Assembly (NCBI GenBank): GCA_024763055.1
Contig: JANTGH010000012.1
Coordinates: 1 to 44,572, forward strand
Reading direction: 5' to 3'
From: Desulfobulbaceae bacterium
GTDB lineage: Bacteria > Desulfobacterota > Desulfobulbia > Desulfobulbales > Desulfobulbaceae
Length of the DNA stretch: 44,572 bases
In this document: in pieces, positions 34,141-42,343 of the stretch
Numbering within the stretch: position 1 is the stretch's first letter
How the letters are laid out: each line of letters opens with the position of its first letter
Notes under the pieces: generated by a model
Database searches by the model: none
Told to the model about the DNA's origin: nothing
What the model saw: only the letters and a program-made list of their open reading frames with translations
Position numbers and translations under genes: made by a program

Positions 34141-34472
34141 GACGAACAAAGGTTTTTCTCTCCTTTATTACTTTCCTGCTTTTTTTGTCTGTCTTCTTTG
34201 TAGGGCATAGTCACCATGAAAAACGGTTATGGCGCCAAAGAGAACTTCCGTCAGCGAGACAACTTATCCATCACTTCGGCCTGACTGATTTTGCCCTCTG
34301 GACCGAGGCCCGCTATACGAGGAACCCGGCCCTGGCTGATTTCTTCGCTCCTTTTCAGGATTTCCCAGCCGCCTTTGAACATTTCCCAGCCGGATCCATT
34401 CTTGCGCCCTCCCTTCCGGCAGTGGATACCAGGCTTTCCATCGGCAGGACGGCGGCCGGTTTTCCTCAATGA
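34137..34472 (+). CDS. small His-containing exported or membrane-anchored protein
   Basis: A 111-aa protein whose start overlaps nosL (ATGA) and whose stop overlaps the permease gene (ATGA); the double overlap argues that it is real. One hydrophobic N-terminal segment (residues 5-22) is followed immediately by GHSHHEKRLWRQRE (His24, 26, 27) and later IHHFG (His45, 46). The remainder is Pro/Phe-rich (FFAPFQDFPAAFEHFPAG) with no recognised fold. The cluster of histidines just outside the membrane and the position between a copper chaperone and a transporter suggest copper hand-over, an inference without family support. Confidence 0.62.
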   Translation: MRRTKVFLSFITFLLFLSVFFVGHSHHEKRLWRQRELPSARQLIHHFGLTDFALWTEARYTRNPALADFFAPFQDFPAAFEHFPAGSILAPSLPAVDTRLSIGRTAAGFPQ

Positions 34473-35629
34473 TTCGGTTATTGAAAATATTGGAATTTGC
34501 GCTCTCTTCGCTTGGTCGGAGAAAGTTTAAAAATTTTTCCATCATCGTTGTCTATTCGTTGACCATTACCGCGCTTGCCTCGGTGCTGTTGCTGACCTCT
34601 TCGCTGAAAAAAACGGCTTTAAATGTTTTGGTTGATGGGCCAAATATTGTTGTTCAGCGTCTTGCAGGCGGCCGCCATGATCTTATCCCTACGGATTATG
34701 CCCGCATCATTGAGAAAATACCGGGAGTTGGCCGGGTTAAGCCGAGAATCTGGGGCTATTATTATGACAGCCTGTATCATGCAAATTATACCATTCTCGG
34801 TATCGATAGAGGGTCGGAGCAGTTTGCAATGGTTGAGGGGAAAACACCGGCCGGTGATGAACAATGTATGGTCGGACAGGGGGTAGCCGAGGCGCAGCAT
34901 GCGGAGCCGGGAATGGATCTTTTGTTGATTAACAGTAAAGGTATCGGTTATTCCTGTGAAATATCCGGAACCTTTAAGGCGAAATCAGCCCTGTGGACCA
35001 ATGATCTCATCGTCTTTACCACCGGCGCCCTTAAGCGTTTTTTTACCATGCCCGATGGCCTGGCAACGGATATTACCGTGGAGGTCTTTAATGCCGGGGA
35101 GGTGGCACTGGTTGCGCAAAAGATCAAACGGCTGCTACCCGATACCCGACCGATAACCATTGATGAAATTCTCCACACCTATGAGTCGATTTTCAACTGG
35201 CGAAGCGGCATGATGCTGACAATTTTTACTTCATCTCTGCTTGCCTTCTCCATCCTTGCCTGGGACAAGGCCACCGGCATCAGCCGTGAGGAAAAGCGGG
35301 AGATCGGTATTCTCAAGGCCATCGGCTGGGATACCGGTGATGTCCTGACTTTGAAATTATGCGAGGGTGCCGTCATATCCGTCACCGCATTTCTTATTGG
35401 AATATCACTTGCCTATATCCATGTTTTTTTGCTGAACGCGCCGCTTCTTGTACCGGTGCTTAAGGGCTGGTCCGTTCTCTTCCCCCGCTTCCATCCTGTG
35501 CCTTATATAGACGGCTATCAAATTATTATCTTGGGTTTTCTAACGATAGTTCCCTATATGGCAAGCACAGTCCTTCCCTCCTGGAAAGCGGCGATTACCG
35601 ATCCTGAAAATGCGATGCGTGGAGTGTAA
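34469..35629 (+). CDS. FtsX-like ABC transporter permease
   Basis: A 386-aa MacB/FtsX-type permease. The N-terminal helix (~22-45) is followed by a periplasmic MacB-like domain (~50-235), then three helices near 250-270, 300-330 and 350-375. The cytoplasmic coupling sequence WDKATGISREEKREIGILKAIGWDTGDVL is typical of this class, and the C-terminus PSWKAAITDPENAMRGV matches the family's end. Such permeases act in mechanotransmission or extraction of lipoproteins and other periplasmic clients rather than solute import. It is encoded three bases before its ATPase. In nos-type clusters the equivalent NosFY pair delivers sulfur/copper-site components, so a maturation role for the oxidase is plausible. 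Confidence 0.88.
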   Translation: MIRLLKILEFALSSLGRRKFKNFSIIVVYSLTITALASVLLLTSSLKKTALNVLVDGPNIVVQRLAGGRHDLIPTDYARIIEKIPGVGRVKPRIWGYYYDSLYHANYTILGIDRGSEQFAMVEGKTPAGDEQCMVGQGVAEAQHAEPGMDLLLINSKGIGYSCEISGTFKAKSALWTNDLIVFTTGALKRFFTMPDGLATDITVEVFNAGEVALVAQKIKRLLPDTRPITIDEILHTYESIFNWRSGMMLTIFTSSLLAFSILAWDKATGISREEKREIGILKAIGWDTGDVLTLKLCEGAVISVTAFLIGISLAYIHVFLLNAPLLVPVLKGWSVLFPRFHPVPYIDGYQIIILGFLTIVPYMASTVLPSWKAAITDPENAMRGV

Positions 35630-35632
35630 GTA

Positions 35633-36313
35633 ATGGCCGGGATTATTCAGGTTGAGCGCATCAGTAAGTATTACAATCGGAACCAACCCGATGAGGTCAG
35701 GGCACTGTCGGACATACATCTGACAATAGCAGCAGGGGAAGCTCTGGTTGTCAATGGCGCCAGTGGTTGCGGCAAGACGACCCTGCTCGGGCTTGTCGGT
35801 TGCATGTCGCGCCCTACCTCCGGCAGCGTCCTGGTAGATGGCCGGGATGTGTCCCGGCTGCCCGAGAGATTTCTTGGCGATATCCGAAGGCGGACCTTTG
35901 GCTTTATCTTTCAGCAGCTCAACCTGATAAAGAGCATCAGCGTGTTGGAAAACACCCTGCTGCCCCTCTATCCCGGTAAACTTTCCATGAAAGAAATGAA
36001 AATACGGGCTGAAGAGATTCTTGCACGGTTTGATCTCAATACCCGGGCCGGAGAGAAAGTTTCACGACTCTCAGGCGGTGAACAACAACGGGTCGCCATT
36101 GCAAGGGCCCTGATTCATCAGCCGCAGGTCATCATTGCCGATGAGCCGACCGCTCATTTAGACAGTGTTCTTGCTGCGGAACTGCTTGATATTCTCTCCG
36201 GGCTGAACCGGGAGGGCAAAACCGTACTCATTGCCACCCATGATCCTTTTGTCTCCAATCACTCATTGATAGATCGCGTCATCCGCATGCGGGATGGTCG
36301 TATTATTGATTGA
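35633..36313 (+). CDS. LolD-like ABC transporter ATPase
   Basis: A 226-aa ATP-binding subunit with Walker A GASGCGKTTLL (~43-53), Q-loop FIFQQLNLI, signature LSGGEQQRVAIARAL (~143-157), Walker B VIIADEPTAHLDS and switch ATHDPF. The sequence is of the LolD/MacB type, which works with FtsX-like permeases, and the gene starts three bases after such a permease, with GGAG upstream. The pair probably powers assembly or release of a periplasmic component of the copper system. All ATPase motifs are intact. Confidence 0.93.
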   Translation: MAGIIQVERISKYYNRNQPDEVRALSDIHLTIAAGEALVVNGASGCGKTTLLGLVGCMSRPTSGSVLVDGRDVSRLPERFLGDIRRRTFGFIFQQLNLIKSISVLENTLLPLYPGKLSMKEMKIRAEEILARFDLNTRAGEKVSRLSGGEQQRVAIARALIHQPQVIIADEPTAHLDSVLAAELLDILSGLNREGKTVLIATHDPFVSNHSLIDRVIRMRDGRIID

Positions 36314-36321
36314 TCAGGCCC

Positions 36322-37329
36322 ATGATATTGCATCCCGGAATTCTTGCTCTGCTCCTTGGCGCTTTGGTTTCCCTTGTCCTGGTTTTTTTTGCCGCTCTGG
36401 TCGGGGTAAAAATCATGCTGCACTGGGATCCTTCCTCCTCCTCGGCGGAACAGTTACGCCTTGAACGAACAACCTACCTGATCTCCACCATTGTCGGCCT
36501 GGTTCTGTGTTTTTCAATTTTTTCGGGGCTGCTTTTTCTCTACACGATTGACGATATTCATTCCCTGTTCATCGGAGCAATGTGTGCCACCGGCACGTTG
36601 AATGCCAACCCGATCGGCTGGAATGTTTTGCTGATAAAAGGGATTATTTTTTTCCTGGCCTCGTTGTGGGTGATTTTCAATGCCATTGATCAGTCTTGTG
36701 AAGACACCCCGCTTGTCAGGAAGAAGTATGCGGTATTACCAATACTTACCCTTCTGTTGGCCGCAGACTTGGTGCTTCAATTCAGGTTTTTTACCGGATT
36801 GCATCCCGAAAGAATTACCTCCTGCTGCGGCTCCCTGTTTGCAACGGGAAGCGGTACGGTTGCGGGTGAGCTGGCTGGGCTGCCGCCGGCAACAACCATG
36901 ATCGTTTTTTATGCGGCCGCATTCATCTGGCTGTGTACCGTCCTTCTCTGTCTTGGTAATCGATCCGGCCGGCTTCGCCTGCTCCTTTTCCTGGAGTCCC
37001 TGCTCCTGCTTCCGCTTTCCCTTGTCGCCGTCATTTCATTTATCTCTCTTTATGTCTACCAGATGCCCTCCCATCATTGCCCCTTTGACATGATTCAGAA
37101 AAATTACTCTTTTATCGGCTATCCGCTCTATATCGGTTTGTTTGTGGGGATTCTCTTCGGACTTGTTCCCGGTATCGGCAGGGTGTTGCGTAGAACTACA
37201 AGTCTGAAACGGGAAATAGAGAAGCGGGAGAGGAAATGGCTGCTGTCGGCCTTTGTTTTTTTTTCTCTCTTTCTTGTTCTGTCGAGTTGGCATATACTGT
37301 TTGGTAAATTTCAGCTTTTTTCTCACTAA
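36322..37329 (+). CDS. polytopic membrane protein with Cys/His motifs
   Basis: A 335-aa protein with about eight hydrophobic helices, short loops and a final helix before FGKFQLFSH. Two motifs stand out: ITSCCGSLF (Cys168, Cys169) and MPSHHCPFDMIQ (His251, His252, Cys253), both in loops after helices, hence likely facing the periplasm and able to bind copper. A GTLNANPIGW loop follows the second or third helix. No family was recognised. The ATG at 36322 was chosen; a TTG at 36310 overlaps the ATPase stop and would add four residues. Its position between the ABC transporter and SCO1 supports a role in copper or electron delivery to the oxidase. Confidence 0.75.
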   Translation: MILHPGILALLLGALVSLVLVFFAALVGVKIMLHWDPSSSSAEQLRLERTTYLISTIVGLVLCFSIFSGLLFLYTIDDIHSLFIGAMCATGTLNANPIGWNVLLIKGIIFFLASLWVIFNAIDQSCEDTPLVRKKYAVLPILTLLLAADLVLQFRFFTGLHPERITSCCGSLFATGSGTVAGELAGLPPATTMIVFYAAAFIWLCTVLLCLGNRSGRLRLLLFLESLLLLPLSLVAVISFISLYVYQMPSHHCPFDMIQKNYSFIGYPLYIGLFVGILFGLVPGIGRVLRRTTSLKREIEKRERKWLLSAFVFFSLFLVLSSWHILFGKFQLFSH

Positions 37330-37364
37330 AAGGCCACCTGTTGGTGGAATCTCCGGAGGTTTCT

Positions 37365-38087
37365 ATGCGTACATTTATCCGAAAATCCCTCGAGACAGGG
37401 CGTGTCCATGCCGGAGCAAGGGGTTTTCATCGTTCCTTGTGGCCGGCCAATCCGGAGTCTCCACTACGTTCCGCTTACCTGGTCCAGGCATGCTGGTTTA
37501 TAAAAAGCATGACGTGTCTCTGTCTTGTCGCAGGCATGGTGTTTTTTTTCAACCTCCCTTCGGTGCAGGCAAAACAGCGTTATGTCAGGACCCTGGAAAA
37601 ATACACCATCCCGGATGTTACCCTGGTCAACCAGGACGGGAAGAGTATTGCCCTGAAACACTATCTCGGGGATACCGATAAAAACGTTGTTCTCGAATTC
37701 ATTTTTGCCACCTGCACCACCATCTGTCCGATTCTTTCCATTGGCCTGACCAACCTGCAGAAAAAGCTGGGCGATGAGGCGGGCGGCGTACAACTGGTTT
37801 CAATTTCCATAGATCCCGAACACGACACGCCCAGAGTAATGAAGGAGTATTTGAAGCGGTATAATGCAGGGCCGGGCTGGGACTTTCTGACCGGCAGTCT
37901 TGAAGACATCAACCGTACCATGCGTGCCTTTGACGCCTATGTCTCCGATAAAATGGGCCATCGGCCCCTTGTCTTTCTGCATGCCCCGAAAGCGGAAACA
38001 TGGGTGCGAATTGATGGGCTTTTGAGTGGCAGGGAGTTGAAAAAAGAATACCTGCAACTGGGAAAAAAGAAGATTCCGGCAAAATAG
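37365..38087 (+). CDS. SCO1/SenC-family copper-site assembly protein
   Basis: A 240-aa thioredoxin-fold protein. The ATG at 37365 follows CGGAGG at a good distance (the ATG-like start at 37341 lacks an RBS). A hydrophobic segment (~48-68) anchors or exports it. The copper motif is FATCTTICPILS (Cys117, Cys121), and the distal ligand His199 lies in KMGHRPLVFL, so all three SCO ligands are present. SISIDPEHDTPRVMKEY is the family signature. SCO proteins load or reduce copper sites, classically CuA of cytochrome oxidase; no cytochrome oxidase is encoded here, so the nearby multicopper oxidase is the more likely client. It is the last gene of the plus-strand cluster and converges on the next gene with only 21 bp between. 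Confidence 0.92.
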   Translation: MRTFIRKSLETGRVHAGARGFHRSLWPANPESPLRSAYLVQACWFIKSMTCLCLVAGMVFFFNLPSVQAKQRYVRTLEKYTIPDVTLVNQDGKSIALKHYLGDTDKNVVLEFIFATCTTICPILSIGLTNLQKKLGDEAGGVQLVSISIDPEHDTPRVMKEYLKRYNAGPGWDFLTGSLEDINRTMRAFDAYVSDKMGHRPLVFLHAPKAETWVRIDGLLSGRELKKEYLQLGKKKIPAK

Positions 38088-38108
38088 TTTGGTTGAAGGT
38101 AATTGTTT

Positions 38109-39755
38109 CTACATGCGTGGAACGATCCAGGTCGCGGAAGTTTTGCCGTCATCGTTCTTTTGAAGGATAAAAGCGCCCTTGGCCAGGTATCGCTGGCCGG
38201 GCCCGTAACTCAGGCGCGGGTAGTTGATGGAAAAAATCGCCTTGGCATTGCCGTGGTCAAGGGCGTCCATAAGATAGTCGCGATAAAAATGCCTTTTTAT
38301 GTGCATTAAGCCTTCACCAAGTATCATGCAGGCGTAATAGGTCTGCCCCAGAATTCTTCGTCGATCCAGGGCAATCTTTCTGCTTCGCAGCCAGGGGGCA
38401 ATTCTTTTGAACACGGCTTGCCTGTTTTTCGGCAGAATAAAAGGAGAGGCCAGCTTGACTTGTGTTTCCAAGCGGTCGAGAAAGCGAGGAGAAATTTTGT
38501 CCAGCAGGGTAGAGGAAAGATAGACCTGCCCCTTGATCATTTTTTTCAGCTCAGTAAAATCTATCCGGGTGATTGTTTTTGCCGGCAGCCAGAGGATGAC
38601 GCTATCCGCTGCCGACGCTCTGATTTGGGTCGACAATTTTTCCGGAGAAAATACTTCCCCCTGCTCCAGCTGCCAATTCTTGACTGAAATGAGCCGGCTG
38701 GTATCAATGGCGTTAGTAAAAGACAGGGCGCCGAATTTACCCCTCCTCTTGTCTGCATACACCTGGAGCACGCGTATGGGCCGCTTTTGCCGGATAAGAT
38801 CGGTGGCGATAACCCGGGCCTCAAGGCGCAGGCCTTCAGAGAAATACAGCGTATAAAAATCATTGGTCCCGATACCGCCGGGTCGGTCGGTATTGGGCAG
38901 CAGACAGGGGATTTCTCTGTTTTCGCAAAACGTATGTATCGACTGCCAGGAACCTTGTACCATGCCGCCGAGCAGGGCAAAAACCGGTTGCTTATGGAGG
39001 TAATTATCCATTTGCGCGGCCCAGGTATCAGGGGGGCCATGCAGTTCCCAGACATGAAGGACCCATTTACGGTAGGCCTTAAGCCTGTAGGTCTGATAAA
39101 AAGGGCCACGATTGCTTCGTTTTCTTTCATTGCGGGTTTTGGCGTTTTTATCATTGAAAAAACTATGCATGACCGCAAGCATTGCCATACGGTCCGCCGG
39201 ATCGATTCCGCCATCGACAACAGTTGCAAAATGAATTTCCCCGTCGGTCAATCCGGGAGAGAATGTACCGGACAAGGTCTTTAAATAAGCAATCAGAGCC
39301 GTCATTTCCCGGTCGGGAAGATCATAGGTCGGCATCTCCGGGGTCAATTTCGTCCCTTCGGGAGTTTCTCCCTGCCGGATGCATGCCTCAAGCGACTCAT
39401 CGTCATAGGCTGATCTTTCCAGATACATACTGTCACGGGGAGCAAAGAGCGCAGCCGGATTAATGGCCAGGGTAAATGTCTTGCCCTCGCCGCCGCCCAT
39501 GCCGCTTCTTCCGTGGCAGTTCAGGCAGGTAAACTGGGTACCGAAAACCTCAATGTCGCCCATGACATGGGCCTTGACGGGCTTACCGTCGGCAAGTATT
39601 CCCTGGCGGTAGATTTGGCGCCCCAGGGCAATCATGTCCGGGGAAACAATTTGTCCGTTAACCGTTATTCCATCCTGTGCGGAGCATGATCCGGCGGCAA
39701 CAGCCAGGAGCAGGACAATGAGTGGTGTTAAGACAGGAAAAAAGAACGAAATCAT
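38109..39755 (-). CDS. cytochrome c domain fused to periplasmic binding protein
   Basis: A 548-aa exported protein. The ATG at 39755 starts a good signal sequence with lipobox-like VAAGSCSAQ (Cys24); a TTG at 39824 that overlaps the HIT stop would only add a charged extension without RBS. Residues ~40-165 form a c-type cytochrome with haem motif CLNCH (77-81) and a likely Met ligand in LTPEMPTYDLP. The remaining ~380 residues resemble a type-1 periplasmic binding fold (GEIHFATVVDGGIDPADRMAML, VFALLGGMVQGSWQSI, FYTLYFSEGLRLEARVIA). This joins an electron carrier to a ligand sensor, perhaps for electron exchange with the oxidase system. Convergent position with scoI-type gene supports only association by neighbourhood. 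Confidence 0.82.
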   Translation of the reverse strand: MISFFFPVLTPLIVLLLAVAAGSCSAQDGITVNGQIVSPDMIALGRQIYRQGILADGKPVKAHVMGDIEVFGTQFTCLNCHGRSGMGGGEGKTFTLAINPAALFAPRDSMYLERSAYDDESLEACIRQGETPEGTKLTPEMPTYDLPDREMTALIAYLKTLSGTFSPGLTDGEIHFATVVDGGIDPADRMAMLAVMHSFFNDKNAKTRNERKRSNRGPFYQTYRLKAYRKWVLHVWELHGPPDTWAAQMDNYLHKQPVFALLGGMVQGSWQSIHTFCENREIPCLLPNTDRPGGIGTNDFYTLYFSEGLRLEARVIATDLIRQKRPIRVLQVYADKRRGKFGALSFTNAIDTSRLISVKNWQLEQGEVFSPEKLSTQIRASAADSVILWLPAKTITRIDFTELKKMIKGQVYLSSTLLDKISPRFLDRLETQVKLASPFILPKNRQAVFKRIAPWLRSRKIALDRRRILGQTYYACMILGEGLMHIKRHFYRDYLMDALDHGNAKAIFSINYPRLSYGPGQRYLAKGAFILQKNDDGKTSATWIVPRM

Positions 39756-39820
39756 GTAGCCTTGTGTCCTGTTTTTAAAAAAATGATATCTGTTGATGGC
39801 TGCCGCCCCCTGGCGTGAAA

Positions 39821-40162
39821 TCAACCCGGAGGCCAGTTCATATCGCGGCCGCCGAGAATGTGCATGTGGATATGGAAGACGGTCTGCCCGGCCTGTTCGC
39901 CGTTATTAAAGACAACCCGATAATGGTCGATGCCCTCTTTTTGCGCAATCTCGGAACCCTTGCGCATGATTTTCCCGATGAGCTGCTCGTCTTCCGGCGT
40001 AAGGCTTGACGGGCCACTGATGTGCTTTTTGGGAATGACGAGAAAGTGGACCGGCGCCTGGGGCGCTATATCCCTGAAGGCCAGAATGTCATCGTCTTCG
40101 TATATAATATCGGCCGGTATTTCTCCGCGGACAATTTTACAGAAAAGACAGTTGTCGGACAT
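39821..40162 (-). CDS. HIT-family nucleotide hydrolase (HINT-like)
   Basis: A 113-aa protein with the HIT triad motif HIHMHILGG (His97, 99, 101), N-terminal CLFCKIVRGEIPADIIYEDD and the typical PVHFLVIPKKHI stretch. Members hydrolyse purine nucleoside phosphoramidates, including aminoacyl-adenylates, as a housekeeping function. The ATG at 40162 follows AGGAGGAG; an upstream in-frame start at 40189 would place the RBS inside the gene. It ends three bases within the possible extended start of the cytochrome fusion gene and is probably co-transcribed with it, but there is no functional link visible. Confidence 0.95.
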   Translation of the reverse strand: MSDNCLFCKIVRGEIPADIIYEDDDILAFRDIAPQAPVHFLVIPKKHISGPSSLTPEDEQLIGKIMRKGSEIAQKEGIDHYRVVFNNGEQAGQTVFHIHMHILGGRDMNWPPG

Positions 40163-40350
40163 GGCACTTCTCCTCCTATTGATAACCAATTATTTAATAA
40201 AAAATATTTTCCTACCCAGTAAAACATTTACATTTATACAATTTCAAGATCAATTTTTCCCCAGCAGTACAAAACCGGGGCAGGATTGCGGATATTCAAT
40301 CATTTCCTTTTAAACATGTACCCAGTAATTATCCAGGATAATTTTGACAA

Positions 40351-40564
40351 TACCTAAATTGAGCGATTTTCATTTTGGTACAAGATGCGAGGATTCGGTT
40401 GTTTCATTGTAGTCGTGCCTACATGGAGCAACCGGTGACGAAGCAGATTGTGCCAAAATGGAAATCCCACCGGGTTTCACTCATTTGCAACACTTTGTTT
40501 ATCAACCATATGTTATTATAATATTTTTTTATTTTGCAAATGAGTGAAACGCTCAATTCAGGTA
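40351..40564. mobile_element. MITE-like structured element flanked by TA
   Basis: A 214-bp non-coding element with 15-bp terminal inverted repeats TACCTAAATTGAGCG (40351-40365) and CGCTCAATTCAGGTA (40550-40564), 14 of 15 matching. Inside are a 16-bp inverted pair with two mismatches (ATTTTCATTTTGGTAC at 40366-40381 and GTGCCAAAATGGAAAT at 40450-40465), a further hairpin in its loop (40397-40433), and a perfect 17-bp pair (GTTTCACTCATTTGCAA at 40474-40490 and its complement at 40534-40550). The whole folds as a closed three-way junction. TA at both ends fits the target duplication of IS630/mariner-type transposons, whose non-autonomous derivatives look like this. No transposase is in the window. 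Confidence 0.68.
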
Positions 40565-40695
40565 ATATACTCTTTTGGATAATAGAGGCTTAATTCTTTG
40601 AGTAGTTTGCCTCAAATTCCAATGCCAAAGCGGTGTGGAGATTGACGGGTTGGAAAAAAACGAAAATTTTTATGTAAAGCCCTCGGCAGATCAGT

Positions 40696-40724
40696 AAAAA
40701 AAAAAGAGGAAAAAAGGATCTCTT
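40696..40724 (-). terminator. weak terminator after the TolC-like gene
   Basis: On the minus strand, AAGAG and CTCTT form a short stem with an 11-base loop and are followed by about ten U residues, directly after the stop codon at 40724. The stem is only five base pairs, so the call is tentative. Confidence 0.35.
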
Positions 40725-42343
40725 CATTCTTCAATCGATAAATTAATTGATGGAATAGGGTTTGGGTTACCGACTTGCCAGGCAAATTGCCGATACAGGG
40801 AACCAAGCGTATTAATGGTTTCCATCAGGGCATTTTTGGCGTCAATCAGACGATTTTGCGAGGTGAGTAAATCCTGCATGGAGGTTTGTTTAATGGTATA
40901 CGATTTCAGGGAAAGAACAACTATTTCCTGCTGTTGCCGCAGATGAATCTGCTGGGTAGTATACACTTTTTGCAGGCTGATAATCAGATGCCGGTTGTTT
41001 TCCATGGCATGAATGGTTTTTCGAAGATCGGCATATTGGGTAACATCGGCAATATGCTCGGCCATACTCCGGGTTTTACTGTTACTGATAATTGTCCCGC
41101 CGGAAAAAAGAGGTACCGAAAAGACCAGTGCCAGTGATCCTTCACCGTTAAATTTACTGAACTGCGTATCAATCCTGCGGTCATAGAGCCCGCGAACACT
41201 CAACCCCGGCCATTCGTTTTGCGTATGAGTCAGGGCTTTATTCCTGGCAAGATCCCGCTCCAGATGGACCTTGGTAGCCAGAAGACTGTGCGCAAAGAAA
41301 TATTGCCGCAGATCGTCGTCGTCATAGGAATCAACAAAATCCTTTATTCTGGTGGAGTTCTGTTGAAGGTTGGCCAGAGAATTGATACAGCCGGCCGTGG
41401 AAATTTCATCAATTAACAATTTATTCAGTCGATGAAAAACAGGATGCACCGCTTTCAATCCGGAAAAATCAAGCAGCTCTCGCAGGGCAACCTCTCGGCG
41501 CTGTTCATCCAGGTCGCGGCGGGCCTCCAGCTCCTTGAGATTGGCCTGGGCACGGAGAAGCTGCAACCTGGTCTGATCACGCAATTCATATCCCTTGAGG
41601 ATTTTATTGACATGCTCTGTCGACAGGCGGACGGAATTGCGCAGATTGAGTAATCGATAGGAGGCTATCAGATAGTTGCCTAACAATTCGCGCAGACGAA
41701 GATCGAGTTCCTGCGTTTTTATAATAAGATTATTTTCAGCTAATTGCTCGTCAGCTTCGGCAATTTTGATTCTGATTGATACCGGACGCCGGTAAACAGG
41801 CAGATCAAGGGTAAAACCCCAGTCCTGATAATCTTCGCCGTCCGTATACTGGTAGGGTTGATTTGTCTGAGCATCACCGGCTGGTGTTACAGTAGAATCC
41901 ATGTTGAATTCATGGACCTGCGAGAATCTGGCGTTAACGGCTGGCGCCAGGCGTTGAGCCCAGGCAGTGTAACGCTGGGCATTTTTTTGTTTTTTCTGAG
42001 CCCGGGCGATACGAATATCCGGCGCAATGGTGTAAGAAAGCTGAAAGAGATCGTTGTAAATATTTATTATTTCTGGCTGGTTAACCATTGTACCCGCTGT
42101 TGCAACAGCGGCAATATTTTTCTCGGAATCTTTTTTTTCCGCGGATTTTTTTTGCCTGCCTTGTGATAAACTGTCGACGCCGGCCATTGAAATGCCTTGC
42201 GGATACACTGCAGGAAAGGGACTGTTCTTCGTGAAGTTCTGGCCGGCAAATGCGTGTACAGGGAAGAGAAGAGCAATCGATAAGAAAAAGAGACAGCATG
42301 GCCGGAACCGTTGGGCAGGATGGGTGGGACCAATATGCAGCAT
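40724..42343 (-). CDS. TolC-like outer-membrane efflux/secretion factor
   Basis: A 539-aa exported protein (signal peptide ~1-34). Residues ~85-520 show the two-repeat TolC architecture: long amphipathic helices (e.g. IAEADEQLAENNLIIKTQEL, RTQLLRAQANLKELEARRDL-like stretch, IHAMENNRHLIISLQKVY) alternating with beta-barrel strands (ALVFSVPLFSGG). The characteristic TSMQDLLTSQNRLIDAKNALMETIN stretch near the C-terminus is present. Such proteins form the outer-membrane channel of type I secretion or efflux systems. It lies downstream of the RTX-protein gene on the same strand, so it may export that protein, although no ABC or membrane-fusion gene is visible. No clear RBS was found before the ATG. 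Confidence 0.85.
   Translation of the reverse strand: MLHIGPTHPAQRFRPCCLFFLSIALLFPVHAFAGQNFTKNSPFPAVYPQGISMAGVDSLSQGRQKKSAEKKDSEKNIAAVATAGTMVNQPEIINIYNDLFQLSYTIAPDIRIARAQKKQKNAQRYTAWAQRLAPAVNARFSQVHEFNMDSTVTPAGDAQTNQPYQYTDGEDYQDWGFTLDLPVYRRPVSIRIKIAEADEQLAENNLIIKTQELDLRLRELLGNYLIASYRLLNLRNSVRLSTEHVNKILKGYELRDQTRLQLLRAQANLKELEARRDLDEQRREVALRELLDFSGLKAVHPVFHRLNKLLIDEISTAGCINSLANLQQNSTRIKDFVDSYDDDDLRQYFFAHSLLATKVHLERDLARNKALTHTQNEWPGLSVRGLYDRRIDTQFSKFNGEGSLALVFSVPLFSGGTIISNSKTRSMAEHIADVTQYADLRKTIHAMENNRHLIISLQKVYTTQQIHLRQQQEIVVLSLKSYTIKQTSMQDLLTSQNRLIDAKNALMETINTLGSLYRQFAWQVGNPNPIPSINLSIEE

Noticed and set aside
33670-38087. complete nitrous oxide reductase (nos) cluster
   Set aside because: NosL and an ABC pair are present, but no nosZ, nosR or canonical nosD is in the window, and SCO1 plus the cupredoxin genes suggest another copper client.
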